Below are positions 53,055-61,517 of a DNA stretch of 64,000 bases, one piece after another. The stretch covers positions 1-64,000 of the forward strand of contig NZ_PHUG01000002.1 in the NCBI RefSeq assembly GCF_002813325.1, read 5' to 3'. The stretch comes from Janthinobacterium sp. 64. Its GTDB lineage: Bacteria; Pseudomonadota; Gammaproteobacteria; Burkholderiales; Burkholderiaceae_D. The position numbers and the translations under genes are program-made. The first letter of the stretch is position 1; every line of letters starts with the position of its first letter. The notes beneath the pieces were generated by a model that was not told the DNA's origin, ran no database searches, and was given only the letters and a program-made list of their open reading frames with translations.

Positions 53055-55595
53055 ATGGTTGGAAATCGGGATTATCAGAGAGCAGTAGAGGACGGTCGCC
53101 GGAATCAAGAGGTTAAGGTTCTTATCCAGAACTGGTGCGGCCATGCACGGATCGAGAAGTTTGGGGGCACCGGCATGATTGAAAAAATAACCGGATTCCC
53201 GATCGGCAATCACTCTATGGGTTGTGACCATGCCCCTCCAGCTAGAATGGCGACTCGGTTGCTCGAAGACGCAGCACTAGACTTCTATGATCATAATTGT
53301 GTAGGTTGCAAACTGCGTCACCCATTGCGCCTGCCAAATCTTGTCCAAGTTGTGCTAGAGCGGGACCGAAAGAAAGCTGAATGGGAAGCAGACAAGACAC
53401 GGACGGAGAAGGCTCTCAACGACGCATTCGACTCGCGCCAAAGAATTAGAGATGGACTTCGTCTAGATGCAACCGCACCCGTTGCTGCTTTAATTGAAGA
53501 CATCCAGTTATTGGATCAAAAGCGAACGCAGGATGCGGCTGAGAAGATTCTCGCGACCGCTAGTCTGGCTCCTGAAGTTTTCACCGGCGCTCTAGTCGAG
53601 CACCTTTTCAACTTGGTCGAAGCGAGCGAGACCTGGGCTTCGGATACTGCGCTCCGCTGCCTAAGTTTGCTTTCCGCTGACTACGAGCGACTTGTAGCGT
53701 GCGCGATGCATCGCATCTCAAGCGGAAGCGACTTAGCTATTGCTGGTGAGATTCTAGTTTCTCATCTTAATTTGGTTAAGGAAGAACAGGTTGGCGCTGC
53801 TGTAAAAAGCCTTTGTTTTTACGCGGCGCCTCCGCGTAATCAATTTGACTTCTCAGAGCCTGAGCGGCACCCTGAGCCACTGCAGGCGCTGGCGGTGATG
53901 TTTGCGAAGCCGGTCGAAAAAGCACTTGATACTTTGATTGGCAGCAGGGTGGCCAAGGATGTGAGTGTCGCAGCCAGAGTCATGCATTTGCTGTATGTCG
54001 ACGTCACGTTTCCTGTAGGACTAGTGCGCGGCTTGGCCGCTAAGTTAGTGCGGATCGACACCTTGCTAGATAGCGATAGAGATTCGGAAATAGACGGCAT
54101 CGCTCTTGATCTGAGTCGTGCGCTGGTCTCCGCCTTTCACGCTGATGACCAACAGGTGGATACGTTGCTTGCAAACTACTATACCAGTGCTTCTAGTATC
54201 GGAGAGGCACGTATCGCAGGCGTGTATTCTGATCTGCTGAGACTCCCCCAAAGTCGGTTCGATTCTGAAGAGCCAATCCTAAATCTCAAACCGTATGGAA
54301 CAGCCCTTAGGCGGATTTTACAATGGGCCTCTGTTAGCCAAAATACCGAAGTGCTCAAGGAGGTTCATGAGGCGTTGAGACACTTTCCTGACCAACTCGC
54401 TCCGGTCGTAACTGAGCAGATTGAGTTCCTGCTGGGCACCGCTGCATTGGTGGACCAAGCACTTCAGAATTTAATGGATTCCAAAATCGCACCTGAAGAT
54501 GCGGATAACTTTCTTGCACACTTGGAGCGTGACAGCAAAATTCAGCAAGTTGCTGGACTACGCGCTGCCATCCTTGAATGGGTGAGCAGCGCAGCAGCAG
54601 TGAATTCGATTGCTGCTGATAACTTCATCAGCTTCATCAACAGCGATGTGCCGTGGCCAGAGCAGTTTCGCAGCGCCCTCGTTAAGGCGCTGCCGCCGCT
54701 TATGAAAACAGGAGCGTCAGTTAATGCAGTCCTTCCTTACCTTTACGGAGCATTGGTCGGCGAGTCGGCATTAGTAAGGATGGCGGGAGCGCGCGCATTG
54801 CAGGAGTTGCGTAGTTCTCGTGTGAAGGACCTTCCGTCCTTGGTACATGACGCATTCCTCTTATTGCTAGCCGACCCCATCAAAGGGGTGCATCAATCCG
54901 CAGTTAATACGTTAACCCGCATCTCGCTTCCTGAGGAATATGGCCGCCAAATTAACCTGCGATTGCTGAATATCTTTGAAGCCTATTCGCAATCCATCGG
55001 TGAGGATGCGGAGTTTCTCGTCACTTGCGTTGATTTGTTGGTTAGCAGACTGCATAAGGACGTGTCTGCTCTTGCTAAATGGGGACCCATTTTTATTGCG
55101 GTTTTGTTGAATCTTGATGCGGCAACAGTTCTGAGGCGAAGTCATTTGTGGATGTTAAAGCGCCTCATACACGTTGAAGGCTTTCCTGATTTATTGCTTA
55201 GACTTTTACAGTATGCCCGGGAAGTCGAGCACCATGATGAAGAATTAGTCACGTTGTTACGTGAACTTCCTGAGAGTGGAGTGCAACTTATCCAGGATAA
55301 GTTAGCGAACTTTTGCCAGGATTTGGCATTCGGTCGAGTACTTGGCGCAGCCTGCATCGAGGTGTTAACCGCAGCAGATGCGTGGGATGCTGCCGTCGAA
55401 GTTGCCAATCAGTCGCATCAATCGTTAGGCGATTCTATTCAGATGAAGGTCCGCAAACAATACGCAGAGTTGACATTGCTAGCGACAAAGTTGGAGCAGC
55501 ACTTGGCAAAAGGGGCTGTTCCGGAAGCACTCGAATGTAGTGACAAATGGCACAGGGTATTACGAGGGATTCAAAAATCCAGAGGAAATCAATGA
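53055..55595 (+). CDS. HEAT-repeat protein with N-terminal Cys/His cluster
   Basis: An 846-aa protein, ATG at 53055 after AGAGGATGAAAGTTC. Residues ~50-95 contain GCDHAPPARMA and DHNCVGCKLRHPLRLPNL, a probable zinc-binding element. A coiled-coil (~105-130) and then about 650 residues of alpha-helical repeats follow (e.g. VRMAGARALQELRSSRVKDL, GVHQSAVNTLTRISLP), typical of HEAT/ARM solenoids. No catalytic motif. Its stop overlaps the next start (ATGA), so it is made together with the nuclease-domain protein and is the likely sensor or scaffold. Confidence 0.75.
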   Translation: MVGNRDYQRAVEDGRRNQEVKVLIQNWCGHARIEKFGGTGMIEKITGFPIGNHSMGCDHAPPARMATRLLEDAALDFYDHNCVGCKLRHPLRLPNLVQVVLERDRKKAEWEADKTRTEKALNDAFDSRQRIRDGLRLDATAPVAALIEDIQLLDQKRTQDAAEKILATASLAPEVFTGALVEHLFNLVEASETWASDTALRCLSLLSADYERLVACAMHRISSGSDLAIAGEILVSHLNLVKEEQVGAAVKSLCFYAAPPRNQFDFSEPERHPEPLQALAVMFAKPVEKALDTLIGSRVAKDVSVAARVMHLLYVDVTFPVGLVRGLAAKLVRIDTLLDSDRDSEIDGIALDLSRALVSAFHADDQQVDTLLANYYTSASSIGEARIAGVYSDLLRLPQSRFDSEEPILNLKPYGTALRRILQWASVSQNTEVLKEVHEALRHFPDQLAPVVTEQIEFLLGTAALVDQALQNLMDSKIAPEDADNFLAHLERDSKIQQVAGLRAAILEWVSSAAAVNSIAADNFISFINSDVPWPEQFRSALVKALPPLMKTGASVNAVLPYLYGALVGESALVRMAGARALQELRSSRVKDLPSLVHDAFLLLLADPIKGVHQSAVNTLTRISLPEEYGRQINLRLLNIFEAYSQSIGEDAEFLVTCVDLLVSRLHKDVSALAKWGPIFIAVLLNLDAATVLRRSHLWMLKRLIHVEGFPDLLLRLLQYAREVEHHDEELVTLLRELPESGVQLIQDKLANFCQDLAFGRVLGAACIEVLTAADAWDAAVEVANQSHQSLGDSIQMKVRKQYAELTLLATKLEQHLAKGAVPEALECSDKWHRVLRGIQKSRGNQ

Positions 55596-57031
55596 GGCAT
55601 AACTTTGTGTCGCCTGAAGTCTTGGCATCGCGGTTCACCGCCATGGAAGCGCTGCTGCGATTTCCCGCAACCGTTGGGGCTCTTGACCTGAATTCCGTGG
55701 CCGGCGATCTCGATTCGATCTCCGCATCACTTTCGAGCTCGAACGCCGCCGTCGCGTATGCTGCATTCGCTGGGATGACTCGCATCGCTGGGACTCTAGC
55801 ACAATGGCACGACGCAGTAATAGGTGCGCTCCCTGATGCGGATCGGTTCTTGCGAAGCGCAAAGGCACGTTATCAACCATGGCTGAGAGAGTACGAAAGC
55901 CAGTGTGCGGCAAATAAATTTGTTCATGCTAGCGCCTCATTACCGGATGTATCAAGCTTAGACGATGCTGTGCGGTTTGTTAACGCAATTGGCGCGGTTC
56001 CTTTACCCATTGGGGTGCTGGCTCAAGACCGACCTTTTGCCGGAGATTACGGAGCTCAGTCTAAAACTGAATCAGAAGCTGAGCCACTTCAGCTTACAGT
56101 CGCTTTTCTAAAATTTGAAATTGACTCAGTAGGCGTGCAGGACATACACCAACTAACGCCGGGAGAGGTGCACGACCTGGAGCTCGAAATTCGGGTATCG
56201 AGGTGGCCTGTGGAACAGAGTGAGTTGAAATTGATACCGTACTCTGTCGAACTGGCTTCTACTTACGATTTCCCTAGTTTCAGTTTTCCTCGTCCTCACG
56301 GTGAGCCGCCCTATATCCTCCGTCAGCGCGGCCGAGCCCTTTTAAAGGCTACTCAAGGATTGCACGCTAGGCCATTCGAATTTAAGTACGCGGCAGAGTT
56401 CTTACCACCTAAGACTGAGCAGCCCGTTGCCGTTGTTGGGCATCGCACCCTTCTGATTGATGGGACTGATCCATCACGCACCATCTGCGGCTATCCGGCG
56501 ATGGATCAGCGCCTGCTTGAAGTTCGTAACACTCTGCGTAGAACGCCGCAGCTGCCGGAGTTGGAGTTGCGAGACTTTCTAATGGTTCTTGCTCCGCTTT
56601 TTAATCTCGCCGGCAGTGCCGTTCAGGATGCACTGTTCCCAGGGAAGCATTCTGAAGCCGAGTTTCAACAGGAGGTACGAGCCGCGTTGCGACGAGTTCC
56701 GTCAATAGGCGTCGAACTGGAGGAACATGCCAGCGCTGCGGGTGGCATCACGGATTTGTCCTTTAGGGGAATTCCCATAGAGCTGAAGGTCGAACGCTCT
56801 GTTCTTTTTTCACTGCAGAAGGCAGGGCGATTTCTCTCGCAAACGGCTTCCTATGCAGTCGCAAAAGGGAAGACGACAGGGGTGCTCTGCATCTTGGATT
56901 GCAGTGAAAAGAATGGCCCACCACGTGATCCCGCGCAATTGATCGCAATTCAATCCGCTGAAAATGGAGTACGAATTTGTGTACTGGTGGTGCAGGGAAA
57001 TCTGCTAAAGCCGAGTGCTCTTTCCCGGTAG
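55592..57031 (+). CDS. Protein with C-terminal PD-(D/E)XK nuclease domain
   Basis: A 479-aa protein from the ATG at 55592, which overlaps the HEAT gene stop. The last ~130 residues form a restriction-endonuclease-like core: EAEFQQEVRAALRR (conserved Glu helix, ~355), GGITDLSFRGIPIELKVERS (~382-401, the D...ExK motif) and the helix/strand QTASYAVAKGKTTGVLCILD. The first ~350 residues are helical then beta-rich and unassigned. Expected to cleave nucleic acid when licensed by the HEAT partner (inference). Confidence 0.75.
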   Translation: MRHNFVSPEVLASRFTAMEALLRFPATVGALDLNSVAGDLDSISASLSSSNAAVAYAAFAGMTRIAGTLAQWHDAVIGALPDADRFLRSAKARYQPWLREYESQCAANKFVHASASLPDVSSLDDAVRFVNAIGAVPLPIGVLAQDRPFAGDYGAQSKTESEAEPLQLTVAFLKFEIDSVGVQDIHQLTPGEVHDLELEIRVSRWPVEQSELKLIPYSVELASTYDFPSFSFPRPHGEPPYILRQRGRALLKATQGLHARPFEFKYAAEFLPPKTEQPVAVVGHRTLLIDGTDPSRTICGYPAMDQRLLEVRNTLRRTPQLPELELRDFLMVLAPLFNLAGSAVQDALFPGKHSEAEFQQEVRAALRRVPSIGVELEEHASAAGGITDLSFRGIPIELKVERSVLFSLQKAGRFLSQTASYAVAKGKTTGVLCILDCSEKNGPPRDPAQLIAIQSAENGVRICVLVVQGNLLKPSALSR

Positions 57032-57152
57032 ATTCGGTCATGTGTGAGTATTTCCATATGAACCTATGTATTCACGCTCACTCCACCAGAGTTCAGTACT
57101 TTCGTTGCCTTCGTTATACATGCGCCGAATGGCTTATGTGCAATCGTGATCT

Positions 57153-57475
57153 GAGTCACCACAAGTAGCTAGGACAATCCTGATCCATAGTTCTCGGAAG
57201 ATGAAAGATCGATGGATCGTGTTAGGGTTTGGGTGTCCTGCCAGACTCCTGGTGTGCGATCTCGTAGCTTGGCTGATCGACCAACGACCTAGACGCTGGC
57301 CTGTCTATCCCCTGCCCTGCAGAGACTCCAGCGGCGCTCAAGCAAGAGTTGCTTGGGCTTCGTCGGGTTGCACTAAACACTTTGCGACGTTGTAGCTGAG
57401 GTTTTACGGGGCGCCGACTTTGACTTGATGCGTTGCCGGTGCTAGAAGTTTTTGGGGTCGCCGCCACCGCCGGTC
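57153..57475 (+). repeat. Dispersed structured repeat, copy F
   Basis: Follows the nuclease gene. Hairpin 1 (GATCCAT/ATGGATC) is intact and hairpin 3 is perfect (GCTCAAGCAA-GAG-TTGCTTGGGC, 10 bp with one G-C to G-C shift); hairpin 2 is broken. The right end includes GTCGCCGCCACCGCCGGTCC, paralleling copy C. An IS110-type transposase relic lies 115 bp beyond. Confidence 0.65.
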
Positions 57476-57589
57476 CAAGCGTTTGAACGTCGATCGGTAC
57501 TGCAACGCATCGTGCTGGTCGCGATACATTGGGGCGTGCGATCGCACTGCCCGTTTTCGCTGATTAGGTCACGCCGATTTGGATCGGTT

Positions 57590-57767
57590 ATATGTCACGC
57601 CATGCCCCACGCCTTCATGCCAATCAAGCATGGCGGTAGATCGACAAAGTATTCCGTCATCTCCATCGATCCAGATTATTGCGCAGCACGGCTTTACTCT
57701 GAGCATCTACGCCATGAACCAGAAAAACGTTCTTTGCAAGATCAATGCCTGCGGCAATCATCTTCAT
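57590..57767 (-). pseudogene. IS110-family transposase, N-terminal relic
   Basis: From the minus-strand ATG at 57767 the frame reads MKMIAAGIDLAKNVFLVHGV and continues AQSKAVLRNNL; after a frameshift it resumes as EYFVDLPPCLIGMKAWG. This is the RuvC-like N-terminus of IS110/IS1111 transposases, including the catalytic Asp in GIDLAK. Frameshifted and truncated. Confidence 0.75.
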
Positions 57768-58046
57768 GGTGGACGCTCCTTTCGGTTAAGGGGATATCAC
57801 CCCTATTTGGGCACCTCGATGCCGTTTGAAAGAGGGCATCCATTCCATTAGAGCCGTTGCCATTCCCTGACTTTACTCAACGCTGTACACAGTACACAGT
57901 ACACAGGTCGGACGGCTGGCCGCTTATCAACGAGGAGCGGTAGAATCAAGTGACTATGTGAGCGCGATTTGCTCGATATTGTGTTGGGCTAGCCGCGTGG
58001 CAGTTCACGAACAGCCGCTGACCGGAGCCATCACCGACGCAGTTGT
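57768..58046. other. Intergenic with short tandem repeat
   Basis: Contains three head-to-tail copies of TACACAG at 57886-57906 and a GGGG-ATATCA-CCCC mini-hairpin near 57788. Probably the outer end of the IS110 relic. No gene. Confidence 0.4.
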
Positions 58047-59381
58047 TTAAAGTAAGAGAACTGCTTTGATCTCGTCCATGGTTTCGTCGCACAGCTCGAC
58101 AAATTTCGCAGCTTTGTGTTCGTCACGGGACTCTTCGGTCGGATGCTTGTAATGCCCGTGTGTCCCGGCCGAGAAGAAAGCATGCGCATTAGGAGAGTGC
58201 GCAGTTACCACGTTATTCGCACTTTCCTTGTCGCCGTGATGAGGGACTATCACGGCCTTGTATCGTTGCTTGTGCAGGTCTTTGATGCGCGGGGACGAAT
58301 CGGACGCGAAACGGCTGTAAACGTAGTCACCTGGTGCGAGCACACGTTGCCCGTCGCGCACGAACACCGCAACGATGCAATTGCCGTTAGAATCAAGGGT
58401 GCTCGGATTTGCCCTGATGAGCTCTAGGGATGTGTTGGCGGCCAATGTTACTGTCGTTGACGAAGTGTCGACGCACTTGCTGATGACTTCCTTGTCTTTG
58501 AACAGGAGGTGGCTCACACCGGCGGGTACCAAAATTGCGCTTACTTTTTTGCGAAGGCCAGCGTCCCAGGCAAGCAGCTTCCAATGGTCGTAGTCCGTGT
58601 GGGATGCCACCATCACGAGATCTGTCAGCGGTTGGACTTTAGCGGTGAGGTCGTTGCTCATTATGTTGGACTTATCAAGGTAGCGTTTGCGCGTGACTGG
58701 CTTGCCGGCACCAGCGTCGAGCAACCACCCTTTCCGTCCGTTGTCGATCAACGAGCACATACCTTGCCCAACATGAAACGCGTGAAACGTGTAGGGAGCG
58801 GAGCGGTTCACCGTACCTGCGGAACCATGCTGATATCGCGTGCCGGTGAAAGCCTTGACGGAAGTCAACGGCTGCGAAACGAACGCTCCCATCTTCGAGG
58901 TACACGGGCGCGCTTGTAACTGAATGCCACCGCTTGGAAGCCGTGCGTCGTCCGCGCTTACCGGTTCGACTCTGATGATATCTATATAAGTGGGCCCATC
59001 CATGGAGAAGGTTGGATAGTAGTAATCTGCAGACGACTTTCTAACCTCGATATCGACACGAAACCACTGTCGGCTTCGAAGATACTGCGTTTCGAGATCT
59101 TTGATCTTCGCAAGTTGTCCCATAACCTCCCACCAACGAGTAAGGCCTAGCTGTTGCCGGAAATAGCGCCAAAAGTCCAGGTCGATCACATATGTGGTAA
59201 CACCGTCTTTCCCGTCGTTTATCAAGCTGTGGAAATCACTCTCGTCGATCCCAATGAGGCGAACGCAGCGACCGTGTCTAGCATATTCTTTTGTACCGAA
59301 ATACGTCTCCACCTGACAGAAGAATGCCTTCTCTTCTCTTCGCCGGCGTCGGCGAAATTTAGACGAATCTGCTGCCATCAT
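58047..59381 (-). CDS. Metallo-beta-lactamase-fold protein (third of three)
   Basis: A 444-aa protein, ATG 59381 with GGAG upstream. The first ~200 residues are unassigned with a very basic start (FRRRRRREEK). The MBL domain begins near FHAFHVGQGMCSLIDNG (~200), has SHTDYDHWKLL (~261-271, HxDxDH form), LAPGDYVYSRF (~346) and VIVPHHGD (~381), and ends with THGHYKHPTEESRDEH. Same motif variant as the other two MBL proteins here. Cytosolic. It is flanked by IS relics and stands alone. Confidence 0.7.
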   Translation of the reverse strand: MMAADSSKFRRRRRREEKAFFCQVETYFGTKEYARHGRCVRLIGIDESDFHSLINDGKDGVTTYVIDLDFWRYFRQQLGLTRWWEVMGQLAKIKDLETQYLRSRQWFRVDIEVRKSSADYYYPTFSMDGPTYIDIIRVEPVSADDARLPSGGIQLQARPCTSKMGAFVSQPLTSVKAFTGTRYQHGSAGTVNRSAPYTFHAFHVGQGMCSLIDNGRKGWLLDAGAGKPVTRKRYLDKSNIMSNDLTAKVQPLTDLVMVASHTDYDHWKLLAWDAGLRKKVSAILVPAGVSHLLFKDKEVISKCVDTSSTTVTLAANTSLELIRANPSTLDSNGNCIVAVFVRDGQRVLAPGDYVYSRFASDSSPRIKDLHKQRYKAVIVPHHGDKESANNVVTAHSPNAHAFFSAGTHGHYKHPTEESRDEHKAAKFVELCDETMDEIKAVLLL

Positions 59382-59608
59382 CTTTCTCCATGGTAGGGGC
59401 TATCTGAAGGAACGTTTGCCGGTAGGTATCGGACGTTCATTTCACAAACTCAATGAACTGCCTGATCTTAGCAGTTTAGTTTCGTGCGATCATATTGCTC
59501 GTCGCAGCATGGCCCTATTCCGTGCCAGAGCCGTGCTTGACGAGTTGATCGGCGGTTTGCCACCGCGATCGTCCCATCGGTTGCAGCACACCGCATAAAC
59601 TTCAGTCC

Positions 59609-59692
59609 ATGAGCTCGCGCATTCCCCCCAAAGCCCGAACCAACCCGAAAATCCGCCAGGAAATCAAGAACTCCGGTCTGTCCGACCGCTAG
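59609..59692 (+). pseudogene. Transposase N-terminal fragment (IS481-like)
   Basis: Reads MSSRIPPKARTNPKIRQEIK then NSGLSDR before a stop. The ARTNPKIRQEI pattern is the start of an IS481-type transposase HTH region. Only 27 codons survive. Confidence 0.45.
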
Positions 59693-59799
59693 ACCGCCAA
59701 GGATGCAGACAAGGTCTATGCCCCGCATGCTGCCACGCAGCCGTGGCATCGCTCCACGCATAGCCCGCTACGGCATCGAGTCGCGCGAACGCCTTGGTA

Positions 59800-59946
59800 A
59801 ATGGCGTCGTCGAACGCACTTTAGGTTGGCTCCATCGTTTCCGCTGGCTGCGTATCCGCTACGAGCGCCGTGCCGATATCCACCAGGCGTCTCTCTCACT
59901 TGCCTGCCTACTCATCTGCTGGAGATACATTCAGCGGTTTTGTTAG
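59800..59946 (+). pseudogene. IS5-family transposase, C-terminal fragment
   Basis: Reads NGVVERTLGWLHRFRWLRIR then YERRADIHQASLSLACLLIC to a stop, the DDE-final (Glu) block of IS5-family transposases. No upstream catalytic part. Confidence 0.75.
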
Positions 59947-60128
59947 GCGTTCTTAGTCTCGCCAGGACGCTTGCACCGCTACAGAACGCCCCCCCCCGTC
60001 AATCATCGCCTAACGCCCCTCTTGGAGCGTTTCATGCGACTAGCTGCGTGCGTACCGCACTGACGACTACCCTGCCAAGCGACACCAAGTACCCGGTGCT
60101 GCGCGCGAACGTCGCGCCCTGACTGGGT
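59947..60128. other. Intergenic, no gene
   Basis: Includes a run of nine C at about 59986. No supported feature. Confidence 0.3.
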
Positions 60129-61517
60129 TTAACAGCCTGCCCGGGATTTAGCGCACAGCCACTGCCGGACGGGCTTGCGGTCGAGGCGGGTAAAGTTTTG
60201 TATGCCGTCCACGCAGGCATCGCCAGAGCCGCCATCGCGTTCGAACACTGCGCTGGCGATGGCGACAAGTTCAAAGGGCGAGGCATTGCGTCCGTCGAGA
60301 TTACCGACAAAGACAGGCCCGCCCGAGTCGCCAAAGCAGATCCGTCCCTCCGGCTTGGGCGCGGCTTCCGAATGGGCAGTCAGCATGATACCGCTGCCAT
60401 CAGTTTGCACAAGGTCCTTGCGCACGCCTATCTCGAGCAGCAATTCGCCGATGGCTGCCTTGGCATTCGACCGGCCATATCCAGCCAGCGTGAGAGGTGG
60501 CGAGATGGGCGCGCTTGCCGGGATCGTCAGCGCATGCTGCGCCGGCACCTCGCCTGTGCCAAGGGCAAGCAGCGCGACGTCGTTGCCGATGGCGATCTGG
60601 TGCCACATTGCCAGTTCCGACTTGGGAAAGGCGATGCCCTGCGTTTCACCGAACCAGGCCATTGCTGGCGCCACGGGACGATGCAGCATATTCCGACTCT
60701 CCCTGCCGTCATCGCGAACAAGCGTCTCCGTACCGCCCTGGAAGGGAAAGAACACGCCCAAATCGGCGAATGGGATACGCGCCTTCTTGTCCGCGCCGAG
60801 AAAGCAGTGGGTTGCCGTGAGGAACCAGTCTTTCGCGATCAAGGTGCCGGAACAGATGATCTTGTAAGGCTTGCTTGAAATATTGGCCAGCACGCCCACG
60901 CCGGCGAACGCCCTACGCGCCACCGTCTCCGTACTGCGGCCAGTATCCGGATAGAACTTGACGAGGCCTGTCGCGATGGGAGCCAGGCCCGGGCCATCGT
61001 CGGAAGTCTTGGGATTCATGATCTGGTAGATTTCATTGTTGCGGATATTGGCCTTGTCGAGCAGTGATAAAAGCAGCTCGATCGCCTTCATGTCGAGCGT
61101 GTCCTGTACGGCTTTCATCCGCAACTGCGATTTATCGACACCAGCAATGTCCTGGAGGATATCGTCAGGAATGCTGCTGCTGGCAAGGGCATGCAGTTCC
61201 AGGCGGGCGCGCAAGCGCTGTTCGAGCAACACCTTGCGTTCTAGTAGCAACCGGGCGCCGGCCGCTGGACGCTGCGTACCGAGCAGGGTGTCGGCATCGA
61301 CATTGAATTTGTCGAGCACGCGCTTGTTCCCAACTTGCCCAATGGCCCTGCTCAACTGCTCATTTACGTTGTCCGCGGCCAAGCGCACCTCCAACCGCTT
61401 TGCCAGGCTGGCCTTGACGGCCTTCTGGGCGTCGGCGGGCATGGATTCTAGCTGCGGTGTTTGTGCGCCGGCACCGGCCGACAACACGCACGCTGCGAGA
61501 AAGGCGAACCTCCTCAT
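60129..61517 (-). CDS. Secreted trypsin-like serine protease
   Basis: A 462-aa protein with a signal peptide (FAFLAACVLSAGAGA, likely cleaved near AGAQ). A helical N-terminal region of ~150 residues precedes a chymotrypsin-fold domain with His in LTATHCF (~236), Asp in GNDVALLAL (~312) and Ser in CFGDSGGPVF (~395), a complete triad. Paired cysteines suggest disulfides in the periplasm or outside. Its ATG overlaps the stop of the upstream lipoprotein gene (ATGA), so the two are an operon. The helical prodomain may be inhibitory or may bind the lipoprotein. Confidence 0.85.
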   Translation of the reverse strand: MRRFAFLAACVLSAGAGAQTPQLESMPADAQKAVKASLAKRLEVRLAADNVNEQLSRAIGQVGNKRVLDKFNVDADTLLGTQRPAAGARLLLERKVLLEQRLRARLELHALASSSIPDDILQDIAGVDKSQLRMKAVQDTLDMKAIELLLSLLDKANIRNNEIYQIMNPKTSDDGPGLAPIATGLVKFYPDTGRSTETVARRAFAGVGVLANISSKPYKIICSGTLIAKDWFLTATHCFLGADKKARIPFADLGVFFPFQGGTETLVRDDGRESRNMLHRPVAPAMAWFGETQGIAFPKSELAMWHQIAIGNDVALLALGTGEVPAQHALTIPASAPISPPLTLAGYGRSNAKAAIGELLLEIGVRKDLVQTDGSGIMLTAHSEAAPKPEGRICFGDSGGPVFVGNLDGRNASPFELVAIASAVFERDGGSGDACVDGIQNFTRLDRKPVRQWLCAKSRAGC

